From NCBI GenBank assembly GCA_030539395.1, contig JAUNSC010000002.1, positions 135,598 to 199,597 of the forward strand: 64,000 bases of DNA. The letters are read 5' to 3'. Of this stretch, positions 1 through 8,612 are shown in pieces; the first letter of the stretch is position 1, and every line of letters starts with the position of its first letter. A program made the position numbers and the translations under genes. Below the pieces are notes generated by a model. It was not told the origin of the DNA and made no database searches. It saw nothing but the letters and a program-made list of their open reading frames with translations. This DNA is from Eubacteriales bacterium. Its GTDB lineage: Bacteria; Bacillota; Clostridia; Lachnospirales; Lachnospiraceae.

Positions 1-1465
1 GCGCAACATTCACCTGACCTTTGCCGCCATCCATCATGATCAGATCCGGGAAACGGCTGAAACTTCCGTATTCGCTGTTCTCCTCTTCCCTTTCAGCAAG
101 ACCATGGGAAAAACGTCTGCTCAGCACCTCTTCCATACTGGCGTAATCATCCGGTCCTTTTACTGTCTTTATTTTAAATTTTCGATAATCACTGGTTTTA
201 GGCTTACCCTTCTCATATACGATCATAGAGCCTACCGACTCAAATCCGCTGATGTTTGAAATATCAAACGCCTCTACTCTCACCACATCTGCCACTCCAA
301 GAAGCTGTGCAATCTCCTTCATCGCTCCGATCGTTCTTCCTTCTTCCCGTTTTATCTTTTCACGGTCCTGCGAAAGCACCATCTGCGCATTTCTTTCCGC
401 CAGCTCCACCAGTTTTTCTTTTGTACCCTTTTTCGGCACACGAATATAGACTCTGCCGCCTCTGCGGCCTCCCAGCCACTGCTCAATAATTTCTTTATCC
501 TCAATCTCATCCTGAAGCATGATCTCTCTTGGAATAAACGGAGTTCCTGAATAAAACTGCTTAATAAAGCTGTCTAATATCTGGCTTCTTGTATCATGGG
601 GAGCGACCTTAAGATAAAAATGATCTCTTCCAATAAGCCTTCCGCTCCGAACAAAAAACACCTGCACCACAGCATCTCTGTCATCACTTGCCAGGGCGAT
701 TACATCTTTGTCTTCCCCATCGCCGGAAGTAATTTTTTGTTTTTGTGCAATCTGTTTTACACTTCCCAGCAGCTCCCTGTACTCAATTGCCGCCTCAAAG
801 TCCATTTTTTCTGATGCATCCTGCATTTTCTCTTCTAACATTCTGAGCACCGGTTTATAATTTCCATTCAAAAAATCAAGAGCACCGTTCACCCGCACAC
901 CATACTGTTCCTGAGACTCATATCCCTGACAGGGTGCCTGACATTGTTTAATATGATAATTCAGGCAGGGCCTCTCCAGTCCGATATCCCGCGGAAGATT
1001 TCGACTGCAGGTACGCAGCTTATACAGCTTATTGATCAGTTCAATCGTATCTTTTACAGCTCCGGCACTGGTATAAGGACCGAAATACCTTGACTTGTCT
1101 TTTTTCATTCTGCGTGAAAAAAGAACTCTGGGAAAAGGTTCATTCACGGTTACTTTTATAAACGGATACGTCTTGTCATCCTTCAGCATTGTATTGTATT
1201 TCGGACGGTGCTCTTTGATAAGATTACATTCAAGCACCAATGCTTCCAACTCAGAATCAGTGACAATGTACTCAAATCTTCTGATTTTTGTAACCATCTG
1301 CTCAATCTTTATGCCCTTATTCCGGCTGGACTGAAAATACTGCCGTACCCTGTTTTTCAGAACGACTGCTTTGCCCACATATATGATCGCATCTTTTTCA
1401 TCATGCATAATATAAACTCCCGGCTTCGCCGGGAGCTTTTTCAATTCTTCCTGGATGTCAAACAT
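1..1465 (-). CDS. uvrC: UvrABC system protein C, 3' end cut off by the window edge
   Basis: This is the subunit that makes both incisions around DNA lesions in nucleotide excision repair. The translation starts MFDIQEEL and continues into the GIY-YIG nuclease domain, where [18 protein letters not shown] covers the two conserved blocks (about residues 16-33). A cysteine-rich stretch with [13 protein letters not shown] follows at about residues 165-180, then the UVR motif ([14 protein letters not shown]). The visible end, FDISNISG followed by [11 protein letters not shown], belongs to the C-terminal RNase H-like endonuclease domain. About 488 codons are present out of roughly 600-620 usual for the family, so the helix-hairpin-helix tail lies outside the window. 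It starts 11 bp after the nucleotidyltransferase gene and is probably cotranscribed with it. The start at 1465 is the ATG that gives the standard UvrC N-terminus. Confidence 0.95.
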   Translation of the reverse strand, partial: MFDIQEELKKLPAKPGVYIMHDEKDAIIYVGKAVVLKNRVRQYFQSSRNKGIKIEQMVTKIRRFEYIVTDSELEALVLECNLIKEHRPKYNTMLKDDKTYPFIKVTVNEPFPRVLFSRRMKKDKSRYFGPYTSAGAVKDTIELINKLYKLRTCSRNLPRDIGLERPCLNYHIKQCQAPCQGYESQEQYGVRVNGALDFLNGNYKPVLRMLEEKMQDASEKMDFEAAIEYRELLGSVKQIAQKQKITSGDGEDKDVIALASDDRDAVVQVFFVRSGRLIGRDHFYLKVAPHDTRSQILDSFIKQFYSGTPFIPREIMLQDEIEDKEIIEQWLGGRRGGRVYIRVPKKGTKEKLVELAERNAQMVLSQDREKIKREEGRTIGAMKEIAQLLGVADVVRVEAFDISNISGFESVGSMIVYEKGKPKTSDYRKFKIKTVKGPDDYASMEEVLSRRFSHGLAEREEENSEYGSFSRFPDLIMMDGGKGQVNVA

Positions 1466-1476
1466 ACTCGCTTTTC

Positions 1477-2403
1477 CTATCTTTCATTCCAAAGATTCTG
1501 TGGATACAATCCGGCATCCTTCAGTGACTGTATTGCCTTTACCACCATCGGCTTATCTTCTTTATAAGTCACACCATACCACTTATCTTCCGTTTTCAGC
1601 ACCTGCACGGACGCTTTTCCTTCCTTAAGCAGATCATCTACCGCAAAAGGCAGAAAATACTCACATTTTAACGGATTGACCGGCAGATTCTCTTTTAAGA
1701 AACGCGGAAAACCTTTTTCCAGTTCATCCATCATACTTCTGCTGAATCCCCACATATTCATAGAAGCCAGACTTCCCTTTGGAATATCTGTCCAGGTCTT
1801 TCCCTCGTCCTCTGTATAAGCTGCGCCCTCTCCATGTTTTTCAATGCGTGTTCGCTCATGTATATCCGTCAAAAAGCTGTTCTCATCTATGGTGCAGATT
1901 CCCCTGGCCACATGACCGTTTTCCGTCAAAGTATTTTCCAGGATATATCCCACCATAGCGAAACGGTATTTTTCATCATCCTGATGTGTCGTGAGATATT
2001 CATACATCATTCTGTACGCACTGCTTCCGTAATAATCATCTGCATTGACAACCGCAAAGGGGCCGTCCACCACGTCTCTTGCTGCCAACACAGCCTGTCC
2101 TGTGCCAAACGGCTTCACTCTGCCTTCCGGCACCTCAAACCCCTCCGGTATATCCTCCAGTCTCTGAAAAGCATATGCAACCTCTACCTGTTTTTCCATC
2201 CGGTTTCCGATTGTCTCTCTAAAGTCCTTCTCATTTTCTTTCTTGATAACAAATACAACCTTCTCAAATCCCGCCCGTACTGCATCGAAAATAGAAAAGT
2301 CCATAATGATATGTCCCTGCTCATCTATAGGGTCAATCTGCTTTAAGCCGCCATACCTGCTGCCCATACCTGCTGCCATGATCACTAATGTAGGTTTGTT
2401 CAT
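1477..2403 (-). CDS. Sugar-phosphate nucleotidyltransferase family protein
   Basis: This is a 308-residue Rossmann-like nucleotidyltransferase. The N-terminal [11 protein letters not shown] signature (residues 12-22) is the nucleotide-binding loop of enzymes that activate sugar phosphates with NTPs, and NADDYYG at about residue 120 supplies the metal-binding aspartates. The family resembles GalU/RmlA-type pyrophosphorylases but lacks the features that would identify one sugar, so the substrate is open. Spacing to uvrC is only 11 bp. An AAGGAGA ribosome binding site sits 7 bases before the ATG. I see no membrane segment, so it should be cytosolic and supply an activated sugar for envelope or capsule synthesis (inference). 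Confidence 0.85.
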   Translation of the reverse strand: MNKPTLVIMAAGMGSRYGGLKQIDPIDEQGHIIMDFSIFDAVRAGFEKVVFVIKKENEKDFRETIGNRMEKQVEVAYAFQRLEDIPEGFEVPEGRVKPFGTGQAVLAARDVVDGPFAVVNADDYYGSSAYRMMYEYLTTHQDDEKYRFAMVGYILENTLTENGHVARGICTIDENSFLTDIHERTRIEKHGEGAAYTEDEGKTWTDIPKGSLASMNMWGFSRSMMDELEKGFPRFLKENLPVNPLKCEYFLPFAVDDLLKEGKASVQVLKTEDKWYGVTYKEDKPMVVKAIQSLKDAGLYPQNLWNER

Positions 2404-2463
2404 AATACCGTCTCCTTTTCAGATTCTGCTTTTACGTACCACATGTATCTTATGCTTTTAGTT

Positions 2464-3759
2464 CTATTTCTTATTTGTGCAGATACCCTCACTGTTAAAT
2501 TTATAAACTTTTCCGTCGATTTTCTTTTTCACACTCTTGTACGCTTCTCCGTTACTGCCAAGATAATACCATTTACCGCCCCATTTCAGCCATGTGTTTT
2601 TCATCATTCTTCCGTCTTTGCGGTTGAAAAACAGTTTTCTTCCCTTAGAAACTGTAATCCATTTCTTCTGCATTGCCGCTGTCTTTGGGCCAAAATAATA
2701 GGTATTCTTTCCAATCTTTTTAAGACCTCTGTAAGCTGCCCCTTTCGTGCTCTTGCCGAAATAATATGTCTTTCCTCCGACAGTCTTCCAGCCCATATAC
2801 AGCTTTCCCTTACTTCCTGCATAATAAAGCTTGCCGTTGTATGTCACAAGGCCTTTCTGACGCACGCCATTCTTGTTGGAGAGATAGTAATCTGTTCCAA
2901 TCTTAATTACACCGGTCTGCAGTACTCCATTCTTGTTAAAATAGTAGTACTTGCCCCCGATTTTCGTCCAGCAGCTTGTCTGTTTGACATCATCTATATA
3001 ATAATACTTTTCTCCTTCATCTCCGGTTACCCACCCATTCTTTGCAGGCGCAGAACCTTTCTTTTTCAATTTATAGAATTTCGCAATACCTGTAGCATCT
3101 GCAACACCCATTTTCCGAAGCTGCGCCTCTGTTTTCAGATAGCGTTTGCAGTCATTGGGGTTATTAACAAAGCAGTGCTCGATAATCATGCTGGGAATCT
3201 TATATTTCATACCATAGAGAATGATCCCAAGGTCATCATCAATCCAAAAACCATTATTACGCAGTCCCACCTGACTGTTCAGCTCTTTCAAAATTGATTT
3301 TGCCAGATTTCTTGAATTCTTCGCATATGCCAGTTTATTGGAATACTTCGATGTAGAAGGCACGGCTGCAAAAGAACCCGACATGGATGTCTGGCGCTGC
3401 GCTGCCGTTGAATTATTATGAATGCTGACAAGCGCCGTAGCCTTTTTGTTTTTTGCCACTAAGAGCCTCTGCTGACGGTCCATCATCGTACCTTTCAGGG
3501 TATTATGTGTCAGATAAACTTTCACCCCCTGATAAGTTTCCAATTCCGCTTTTAAATACCGGGCAATTTTCAGGTTCAAAACTTCCTCACGATATTTCAC
3601 ATTATTCCAGGTTCTGGTCGCTCCCGTCTCAGACCTGCCATGTCCCGGATCGATCACAATTACAATATCTTTTGCATGTGCCCCAAGTGCCGGAAGTATA
3701 CCGCACACAGACAGACACATTACCAGAACACATATTAATTTCTTTAAATTCTTTCTCAT
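2464..3759 (-). CDS. Secreted N-acetylmuramoyl-L-alanine amidase with C-terminal wall-binding repeats
   Basis: The enzyme cleaves the amide bond between muramic acid and the stem peptide. A signal peptide (MRKNLKKLICVLVMCLSVCG, cleavage probably after AHA) precedes an Amidase_3 domain at about residues 31-235. This carries the zinc histidine in DPGHG, a second histidine in VSIHNN and the catalytic glutamate in IIEHCFVN. The C-terminal half consists of about eight aromatic repeats of the type GWK-x-GGKTYYFG, the glucan/choline-binding-like fold that anchors proteins to wall polymers. A longer open frame starts at a TTG 15 bases upstream, but that overlaps the GAGGGAG ribosome binding site, so ATG 3759 is chosen. 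It lies just beyond the ftsZ terminator. A role in daughter-cell separation is plausible but inferred only from position. Confidence 0.9.
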   Translation of the reverse strand: MRKNLKKLICVLVMCLSVCGILPALGAHAKDIVIVIDPGHGRSETGATRTWNNVKYREEVLNLKIARYLKAELETYQGVKVYLTHNTLKGTMMDRQQRLLVAKNKKATALVSIHNNSTAAQRQTSMSGSFAAVPSTSKYSNKLAYAKNSRNLAKSILKELNSQVGLRNNGFWIDDDLGIILYGMKYKIPSMIIEHCFVNNPNDCKRYLKTEAQLRKMGVADATGIAKFYKLKKKGSAPAKNGWVTGDEGEKYYYIDDVKQTSCWTKIGGKYYYFNKNGVLQTGVIKIGTDYYLSNKNGVRQKGLVTYNGKLYYAGSKGKLYMGWKTVGGKTYYFGKSTKGAAYRGLKKIGKNTYYFGPKTAAMQKKWITVSKGRKLFFNRKDGRMMKNTWLKWGGKWYYLGSNGEAYKSVKKKIDGKVYKFNSEGICTNKK

Positions 3760-3820
3760 AATTCTCCCTCTCAAGTCTTTCCAATATCAAAATAAAATTC
3801 TGACTGTTTCCTAATTGCAT

Positions 3821-3860
3821 AAAAAAGACTGCAACAAAAAAATTCTGTGGCAGTCTTTTA
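3821..3860 (-). terminator. Intrinsic terminator after ftsZ
   Basis: On the minus strand AAAAGACTGC pairs with GCAGTCTTTT, with an extra ACA/TGT pairing inside, and the stem runs into a T-tract. It begins 16 bp past the ftsZ stop and closes the division operon. Confidence 0.9.
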
Positions 3861-3875
3861 CTATGGCATTTACAA

Positions 3876-5054
3876 CTATCTTCTTTTAAGAAAATCCGGA
3901 ATCTGGATGTCTCTTTCCTGAACTTTTCCTTCCGGTGCTTTCAGCTTACCTGAAGACGCCTGCGTATTAATACCTGCCAGCGGCGATGGTGAACGAAGTC
4001 CCGATGCTATATCTACACGACTATTATTTGTCGGATATGTGAATTCCGGAACAATTCTTCTGCCTGCTGACGTTCTCTTCGGAGCCTCCTCCTGCTGTGC
4101 TGTTTTATCACTTAATCCAGTTGCAATGACTGTGATACTTGCCTCATCAGCATATGTATCATCATACATTGCACCAAAAATAATATTTGCATTTTCACCG
4201 GCCATCTCCTGCACATAACTTGCCGCATCATTTGCATCCATAAGAGAAATATCTCCTGAAATGTTAATGATCACATGAGATGCCCCACTGATGGTCGTCT
4301 CAAGAAGCGGGCTGGCAACAGCCTGTTTTACAGCCTCCAGAGCCTTATCATCGCCTTTGGCCTGTCCAATACCGATATGCGCGATACCTTTATCTGTCAT
4401 AACTGTCTGAACATCTGCAAAATCCAGATTGATCAATGCCGGCAGATTGATCAGGTCTGTGATACCCTGCACTGCCTGCTGGAGAACTTCATCTGCTTTC
4501 TTCAGCGCTTCCGGCATCGTTGTACGTCTGTCTACGATTTCCAAAAGTTTGTCATTCGGGATAACAATCAATGTATCCACGCTGTCTTTCAATTTTTCAA
4601 TTCCTGCAAGCGCATTATTCATACGGGTTTTTGCTTCAAAACGAAACGGCTTTGTAACAACTCCGACCGTCAGGATTCCCATTGCTTTTGCAAGTCCGGC
4701 AACAACCGGTGCCGCACCTGTTCCGGTACCGCCGCCCATACCGCAGGTTACAAACACCATGTCCGCTCCCTGGATAGCCTGCTTAATCTCTTCCGCACTT
4801 TCCTCAGCAGCCTGCTGACCAACCTGAGGTTTCGCACCTGCACCAAGTCCTTTTGTAACTTTCTCACCAATCTGGATCGTATGCGGTGCTCTGCAAAGAT
4901 CCAGGGCCTGTTTATCTGTATTGATACCGATGAATTCAACACCGGCAATTGCCTCGTCTACCATTCTATTTACCGCATTATTACCTGCACCGCCGACACC
5001 GATAACGATTATCTTTGCAGCAGATTCTGCTTCATTTGACATGACTTCTAACAA
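3876..5054 (-). CDS. ftsZ: Cell division protein FtsZ
   Basis: This is the tubulin-like GTPase that assembles the Z ring at mid-cell. The N-terminal GTP-binding fold shows [13 protein letters not shown] (about residue 18) and the tubulin signature [13 protein letters not shown] (about residue 107), followed by the T7 synergy-loop region (NLDFADVQ). A linker leads to the conserved C-terminal peptide IPDFLKRR, which binds FtsA/SepF-type membrane anchors. At 392 residues it has the usual length. The start is a TTG preceded by AAGGAGG at a spacing of 7. The in-frame ATG four codons later would be 19 bases from that site, and related proteins begin MLEV, so TTG 5054 is preferred. It is the last gene of the division cluster and also has its own promoter. 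Confidence 0.97.
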   Translation of the reverse strand: MLEVMSNEAESAAKIIVIGVGGAGNNAVNRMVDEAIAGVEFIGINTDKQALDLCRAPHTIQIGEKVTKGLGAGAKPQVGQQAAEESAEEIKQAIQGADMVFVTCGMGGGTGTGAAPVVAGLAKAMGILTVGVVTKPFRFEAKTRMNNALAGIEKLKDSVDTLIVIPNDKLLEIVDRRTTMPEALKKADEVLQQAVQGITDLINLPALINLDFADVQTVMTDKGIAHIGIGQAKGDDKALEAVKQAVASPLLETTISGASHVIINISGDISLMDANDAASYVQEMAGENANIIFGAMYDDTYADEASITVIATGLSDKTAQQEEAPKRTSAGRRIVPEFTYPTNNSRVDIASGLRSPSPLAGINTQASSGKLKAPEGKVQERDIQIPDFLKRR

Positions 5055-5088
5055 GGTACTTCCTCCTTCTGTCCTCTGTCCTATGACA
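5055..5088 (-). promoter_or_regulatory. ftsZ ribosome binding site and leader hairpin
   Basis: AAGGAGG lies 7 bases before the TTG start of ftsZ. Just upstream, CTGTC and GACAG can pair around ATAG to form a small hairpin next to the ribosome binding site. A regulatory role is a guess. Confidence 0.45.
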
Positions 5089-5110
5089 GTATTTTCCCAC
5101 TATTTCTTCT

Positions 5111-5139
5111 ATAATATAAGTTTTCCGGTAAATTATCAA
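5111..5139 (-). promoter_or_regulatory. Internal sigma-A promoter for ftsZ
   Basis: On the minus strand TTGATA (5134-5139) and TATTAT (5111-5116) are separated by exactly 17 bases, about 60 bases upstream of the ftsZ start, in the only sizeable gap (108 bp) of the division operon. It would let FtsZ be made in excess of its neighbours. Confidence 0.75.
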
Positions 5140-5162
5140 GTATTTTTCTTATTTTTTTCTAT

Positions 5163-6188
5163 TTAGTTCAAAATATAAGCGCCCGTATAAGGATCGATAT
5201 ATCCGTAACCATCAGTGATAATCTGACCGTCATCACCCAGATACGGCATATCCATATTTGAGGTCACATTTCCATTGGGATCCGTATAAATCTGGTTTCC
5301 GTCGGCATCTGTCGTAATCCTTGAAGGATCTTCCACATATCCTCCGCCCTCCGGCGCCGCTTCAGATTCTGCAGCCGCCTCGCTTTCGGCCTCTTCGCCT
5401 TCTTCGGACGATTCCTTTCCAATGTTAATAATCAACTCTTCCTCTTCTTCGCCCCGCTCTCCGCTAGTAAAACTGAAGGTCGATGTGCCCGGTGCATAAA
5501 CTTCCATATGAAGGGTTCCTGACAGCCCTTCCATATTCGGAAGAATCTGCTCAAGTTTTGAAAATTTCTCTTCCATATAAGATGCACCGCCCATAAGGAC
5601 TCTGTTGCTGCCAAAATAAAGAATCAAATCCTGCTTATCGTCATAATGAGCCTCATCCGGCCTGGTACTGCTTTGCTGAATATATCCGGCAGCCTCTGTT
5701 ATATTTTTTAAGAACTGCTCATCCGATACAGGAAGATCCTCTTTCACCTGGGGCTGGGATATGGAAATTCCTGAAAACGGAACCACATTATCACGCTCCT
5801 GCGCAGAAACTTCCACCACTTTACCATCCGTGTCAAAATATACTCTTGAACCCGAATACATGAGATAACCCGCAATTGTTTTTTCATATACCCGAATCTG
5901 AACATGATAAGGGCTGACCATGCTCACTTCCACTCCGCTTAAAAAAGGCATATCCTCTCCCACATTTCCATCACTGTATTTCCATGTCAGATAAATTGAA
6001 TTTTCCGCCAGGGAATCAGACATCACCATTTTTTTGATTTCTTCCGCCGAGTAAAATTCATTTCCGATCACATCTGCCTGGCGAATGTGAAATAATCCAA
6101 AAACAACAGCCAGCCCAAGGACTAAAACGCCAAAAAAGACAAAGATCGGTATTTTAAATAAGTTTTTTCTTCTCCTTTGCAGTTTCAT
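5163..6188 (-). CDS. ftsQ: Cell division protein FtsQ/DivIB with an acidic C-terminal tail
   Basis: This is a bitopic division protein that links FtsL/DivIC to the septal synthase. A basic cytoplasmic start (MKLQRRRKNLFK) precedes one transmembrane helix at about residues 12-32. The extracellular POTRA domain follows (IRQADVIGNEFYSAEEI), then the FtsQ/DivIB beta domain. From about residue 235 the chain becomes a glutamate-, serine- and alanine-rich tail with DPNGN- and DPYTG-type turns, roughly 100 residues beyond the usual domain end. ATG 6188 is chosen because AAAGG lies 8 bases upstream; a GTG three codons earlier would overlap that site. It sits between murA and ftsZ, as in many Firmicutes. 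The family call rests mainly on architecture and context, since sequence conservation in FtsQ is low. Confidence 0.88.
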   Translation of the reverse strand: MKLQRRRKNLFKIPIFVFFGVLVLGLAVVFGLFHIRQADVIGNEFYSAEEIKKMVMSDSLAENSIYLTWKYSDGNVGEDMPFLSGVEVSMVSPYHVQIRVYEKTIAGYLMYSGSRVYFDTDGKVVEVSAQERDNVVPFSGISISQPQVKEDLPVSDEQFLKNITEAAGYIQQSSTRPDEAHYDDKQDLILYFGSNRVLMGGASYMEEKFSKLEQILPNMEGLSGTLHMEVYAPGTSTFSFTSGERGEEEEELIINIGKESSEEGEEAESEAAAESEAAPEGGGYVEDPSRITTDADGNQIYTDPNGNVTSNMDMPYLGDDGQIITDGYGYIDPYTGAYILN

Positions 6189-6225
6189 GATGAACACCTT
6201 TCATTTTCCTGTATAATCTGAAATC

Positions 6226-7479
6226 TCATCCTGTTTCCTTTATATCAGCTCCAAGCTGTGTATAATCCCGAACAATATCTTCATATCCCCGCCGTATATA
6301 TTCTGTCCCCGAAAGTATTGTCCGGCCCTCTGCCATTAGTGCCGCCGATACCAGTGCAGCACCGCCCCTGAGTTCTCTTGCTCTCACAAAATTTCCTTTC
6401 AGATTGCTGACGCCCCTGATTACAGCACAGTTTCCCTCTATCTCTATATCCGCTCCCATCCGCTTCAGTTCTTCCACGATCTGAAAACGGCTTTCAAACA
6501 TATTCTCTTCGATTCTGCTGATTCCCCGCGCCCGGCTCAAAAACACCATCATCTGAGACTGCAGATCTGTAGGAAATCCCGGATACGGCCTGGTTACAAG
6601 ACATTTTACCGGATAAACAGCCTGCTTTGCATCCATATGGATTTCACTGCCCTCAGCAGAAATCTGAGCCCCTGCATCTGACAGTGTCCTCAGCAAATAC
6701 CGCAAATGTTCCCAGCAGACATCATACAGCGAAATACTGCCTCTTGTTCCCGCCGCCGCCAGCAGATATGTACCTGCCACAATTCTGTCCGACATCAGCC
6801 GATGTACAGAATCCTTTAACTTTTTCACCCCGGAAATTACAAGCTGCGTACTTCCGATTCCTGAAATACACGCTCCTTTTTCACACAAAAATCTGCATAA
6901 TTCTTCAATTTCAGGTTCAACCGCACAGCCTTGCAGCACCGTTATTCCTTCCGCCAGCACTGCACCGAGAATTGCATTTTCCGTTGCTCCCACGCTGGGA
7001 AAGGGAAATTCAATTGTACTGCCCCGCATTTTCTGTGTTCGGAGCATAAGTCCGTCTTCCGCAGAAATTACTTCCGCACCCATTTGAGTCAAAGCTTTCA
7101 GATGCAGATCAATCGGCCTCATTCCGATCGTGCATCCACCAGGATATGGCAAAACCGCCCGTCCGCATCTACCGAGAAGACTGCCCGTCAATATGACAGA
7201 AGCTCTCAGTTTCGTTGCATACTCAGAACGTACAATACCTCCATCCACATTTTCCGCATTTATGAAAAGAGCAGAATCCTCACGCCATACCAGGCATCCC
7301 AGTTCGCGCAGGATTTCACTCATATACTCTACATCAAGAATGCGGGGGCAATTTTTAATTACAGTCATGCCTCTGTGCAGCACCGCCGCCGCCATGATCG
7401 GCAATGCTCCGTTTTTAGCCCCCTGCACTTTTATTTTTCCGCAAAGCGGAACATTTCCTTCAATCTGTATTCTGTCCAC
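6226..7479 (-). CDS. murA: UDP-N-acetylglucosamine 1-carboxyvinyltransferase
   Basis: This enzyme transfers enolpyruvate from phosphoenolpyruvate to UDP-GlcNAc, the first committed step of peptidoglycan synthesis and the fosfomycin target. Two EPSP-synthase-like domains are visible. KNGALPIMAA near the N-terminus contains the UDP-GlcNAc-contacting lysine and asparagine. PGGCTIGMRPIDLH holds the catalytic cysteine, at residue 116 from the chosen start. The start is taken as GTG 7479 because GGAGG lies 7 bases upstream and the product then begins MDRIQIEGN, typical of MurA. A 15-residue longer frame starts at ATG 7524 but has only a weak, distant ribosome binding site. Being inside the division cluster, it may be one of two MurA paralogs, as is common in low-GC Gram-positives (family knowledge; the second copy is not in this window). 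Confidence 0.94.
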   Translation of the reverse strand: MDRIQIEGNVPLCGKIKVQGAKNGALPIMAAAVLHRGMTVIKNCPRILDVEYMSEILRELGCLVWREDSALFINAENVDGGIVRSEYATKLRASVILTGSLLGRCGRAVLPYPGGCTIGMRPIDLHLKALTQMGAEVISAEDGLMLRTQKMRGSTIEFPFPSVGATENAILGAVLAEGITVLQGCAVEPEIEELCRFLCEKGACISGIGSTQLVISGVKKLKDSVHRLMSDRIVAGTYLLAAAGTRGSISLYDVCWEHLRYLLRTLSDAGAQISAEGSEIHMDAKQAVYPVKCLVTRPYPGFPTDLQSQMMVFLSRARGISRIEENMFESRFQIVEELKRMGADIEIEGNCAVIRGVSNLKGNFVRARELRGGAALVSAALMAEGRTILSGTEYIRRGYEDIVRDYTQLGADIKETG

Positions 7480-7528
7480 GCATATACCTCCACACAGCTC
7501 CAGCCATACGTTAGTATATGCCATTTTT

Positions 7529-8608
7529 CTATTTTTGCCACCTGCTCACCGATAAAGCAAGCCCCATTTCCGAAAGAAGAAACAGCACCGAAGTTCCCCC
7601 ATAACTGATAAAGGGAAGAGTAATTCCCGTATTTGGAATGGTGTTCGTTACCACAGCAATATTTAATATCACCTGAATTGCAATATGTCCCATGATCCCG
7701 GCACATATCAAAGACCCGAACAAATCGGGCGCATGTGTGGCAATCACCATAAAACGCCAAAGCATGATCATAAAAATAATGATCAAAAGAAGCGCACCTG
7801 TCAGTCCCAGTTCTTCACAGATAATCGAAAAAATCATATCATTCTGGGCTTCCGGGACAAACCCCAGCTTCTGCATACTCTCTCCCAGTCCACGGCCAAA
7901 AAGGCCTCCCGAACCGATTGCATATAGCCCCTGTATCGTCTGGAATCCCTTTTCAAAATTTTCCGGATCACGCCAGATTGCAAGTCTTTCCAAACGGTAC
8001 TGTTCCATACTCAGAAAAACAGCAATAAATCCGATTCCCGTCAATCCGATCCACACAAACTGAAGGTAGCGGGGATTCGATATAAATGCCAGTATTACAG
8101 CTATTCCCAGAATAATGACCGCTGTGCTCAGATTATTTGTCCCCACCAGCCCTACTATCGGAAGAACAAGCCCGATGACCATAACAAGCAGAAGCATGCT
8201 GTTTCTCTTTTTCTTCTGCCTGCTGATAATATATGCAAGAAAAAGTATCACAGCAGGCTTCGCAAATTCCGAAGGCTGAAAAGAAAGAGGTCCCAGAGAA
8301 AGCCATCTCTTTGAGCCATTATAAGAATCTCCGAACAAAAGTACTGCAGTAGAAAGCGCCAGTGATATCAGATATCCCCACACAGCAAATCTGTCCAGAT
8401 AATGATAATCCAACCGGGACACTACTGTCATTGCTGCCAGACCAAGTATGGTTGCAAATAACTGTTTCTTAAAATAATAGCCGGAATCCATAAAACGCAC
8501 CTGACCATTATATGCGCTTGTACTGTACAGTGTGATCAGACCGAAAGCGACTAAAATCAGCACAATTATCTGTAGTGTATAATCCTGATTTCTGCGCTTT
8601 GGACGCAC
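7529..8608 (-). CDS. ftsW: Septal peptidoglycan glycosyltransferase FtsW
   Basis: This is a SEDS-family polymerase that builds glycan strands at the septum together with a class B penicillin-binding protein. About ten transmembrane helices are visible over 359 residues. Family motifs are NGSKRWL and QPSEFAK in the first half, then PEAQNDMIFSIICEELG, carrying the conserved aspartate region, and NTGITLPFISYGGTS near the C-terminus. The start is GTG 8608, with AGGGAG 8 bases upstream. It starts 4 bp after the murD stop and is followed by murA, with no murG between them. The family includes RodA and SpoVE; the division-operon position favours FtsW. Confidence 0.94.
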   Translation of the reverse strand: MRPKRRNQDYTLQIIVLILVAFGLITLYSTSAYNGQVRFMDSGYYFKKQLFATILGLAAMTVVSRLDYHYLDRFAVWGYLISLALSTAVLLFGDSYNGSKRWLSLGPLSFQPSEFAKPAVILFLAYIISRQKKKRNSMLLLVMVIGLVLPIVGLVGTNNLSTAVIILGIAVILAFISNPRYLQFVWIGLTGIGFIAVFLSMEQYRLERLAIWRDPENFEKGFQTIQGLYAIGSGGLFGRGLGESMQKLGFVPEAQNDMIFSIICEELGLTGALLLIIIFMIMLWRFMVIATHAPDLFGSLICAGIMGHIAIQVILNIAVVTNTIPNTGITLPFISYGGTSVLFLLSEMGLALSVSRWQK

Positions 8609-8612
8609 ATCA

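Noticed and set aside
2443-3297. Long plus-strand frame of 284 codons opposite the amidase gene
   Set aside because: It is antisense to a clear amidase with signal peptide and repeats, has no ribosome binding site and a composition typical of a shadow frame.
4275-5039. 254-codon plus-strand frame opposite ftsZ
   Set aside because: It is a shadow of the ftsZ codon pattern, with no ribosome binding site and a cysteine-rich, non-protein-like translation.
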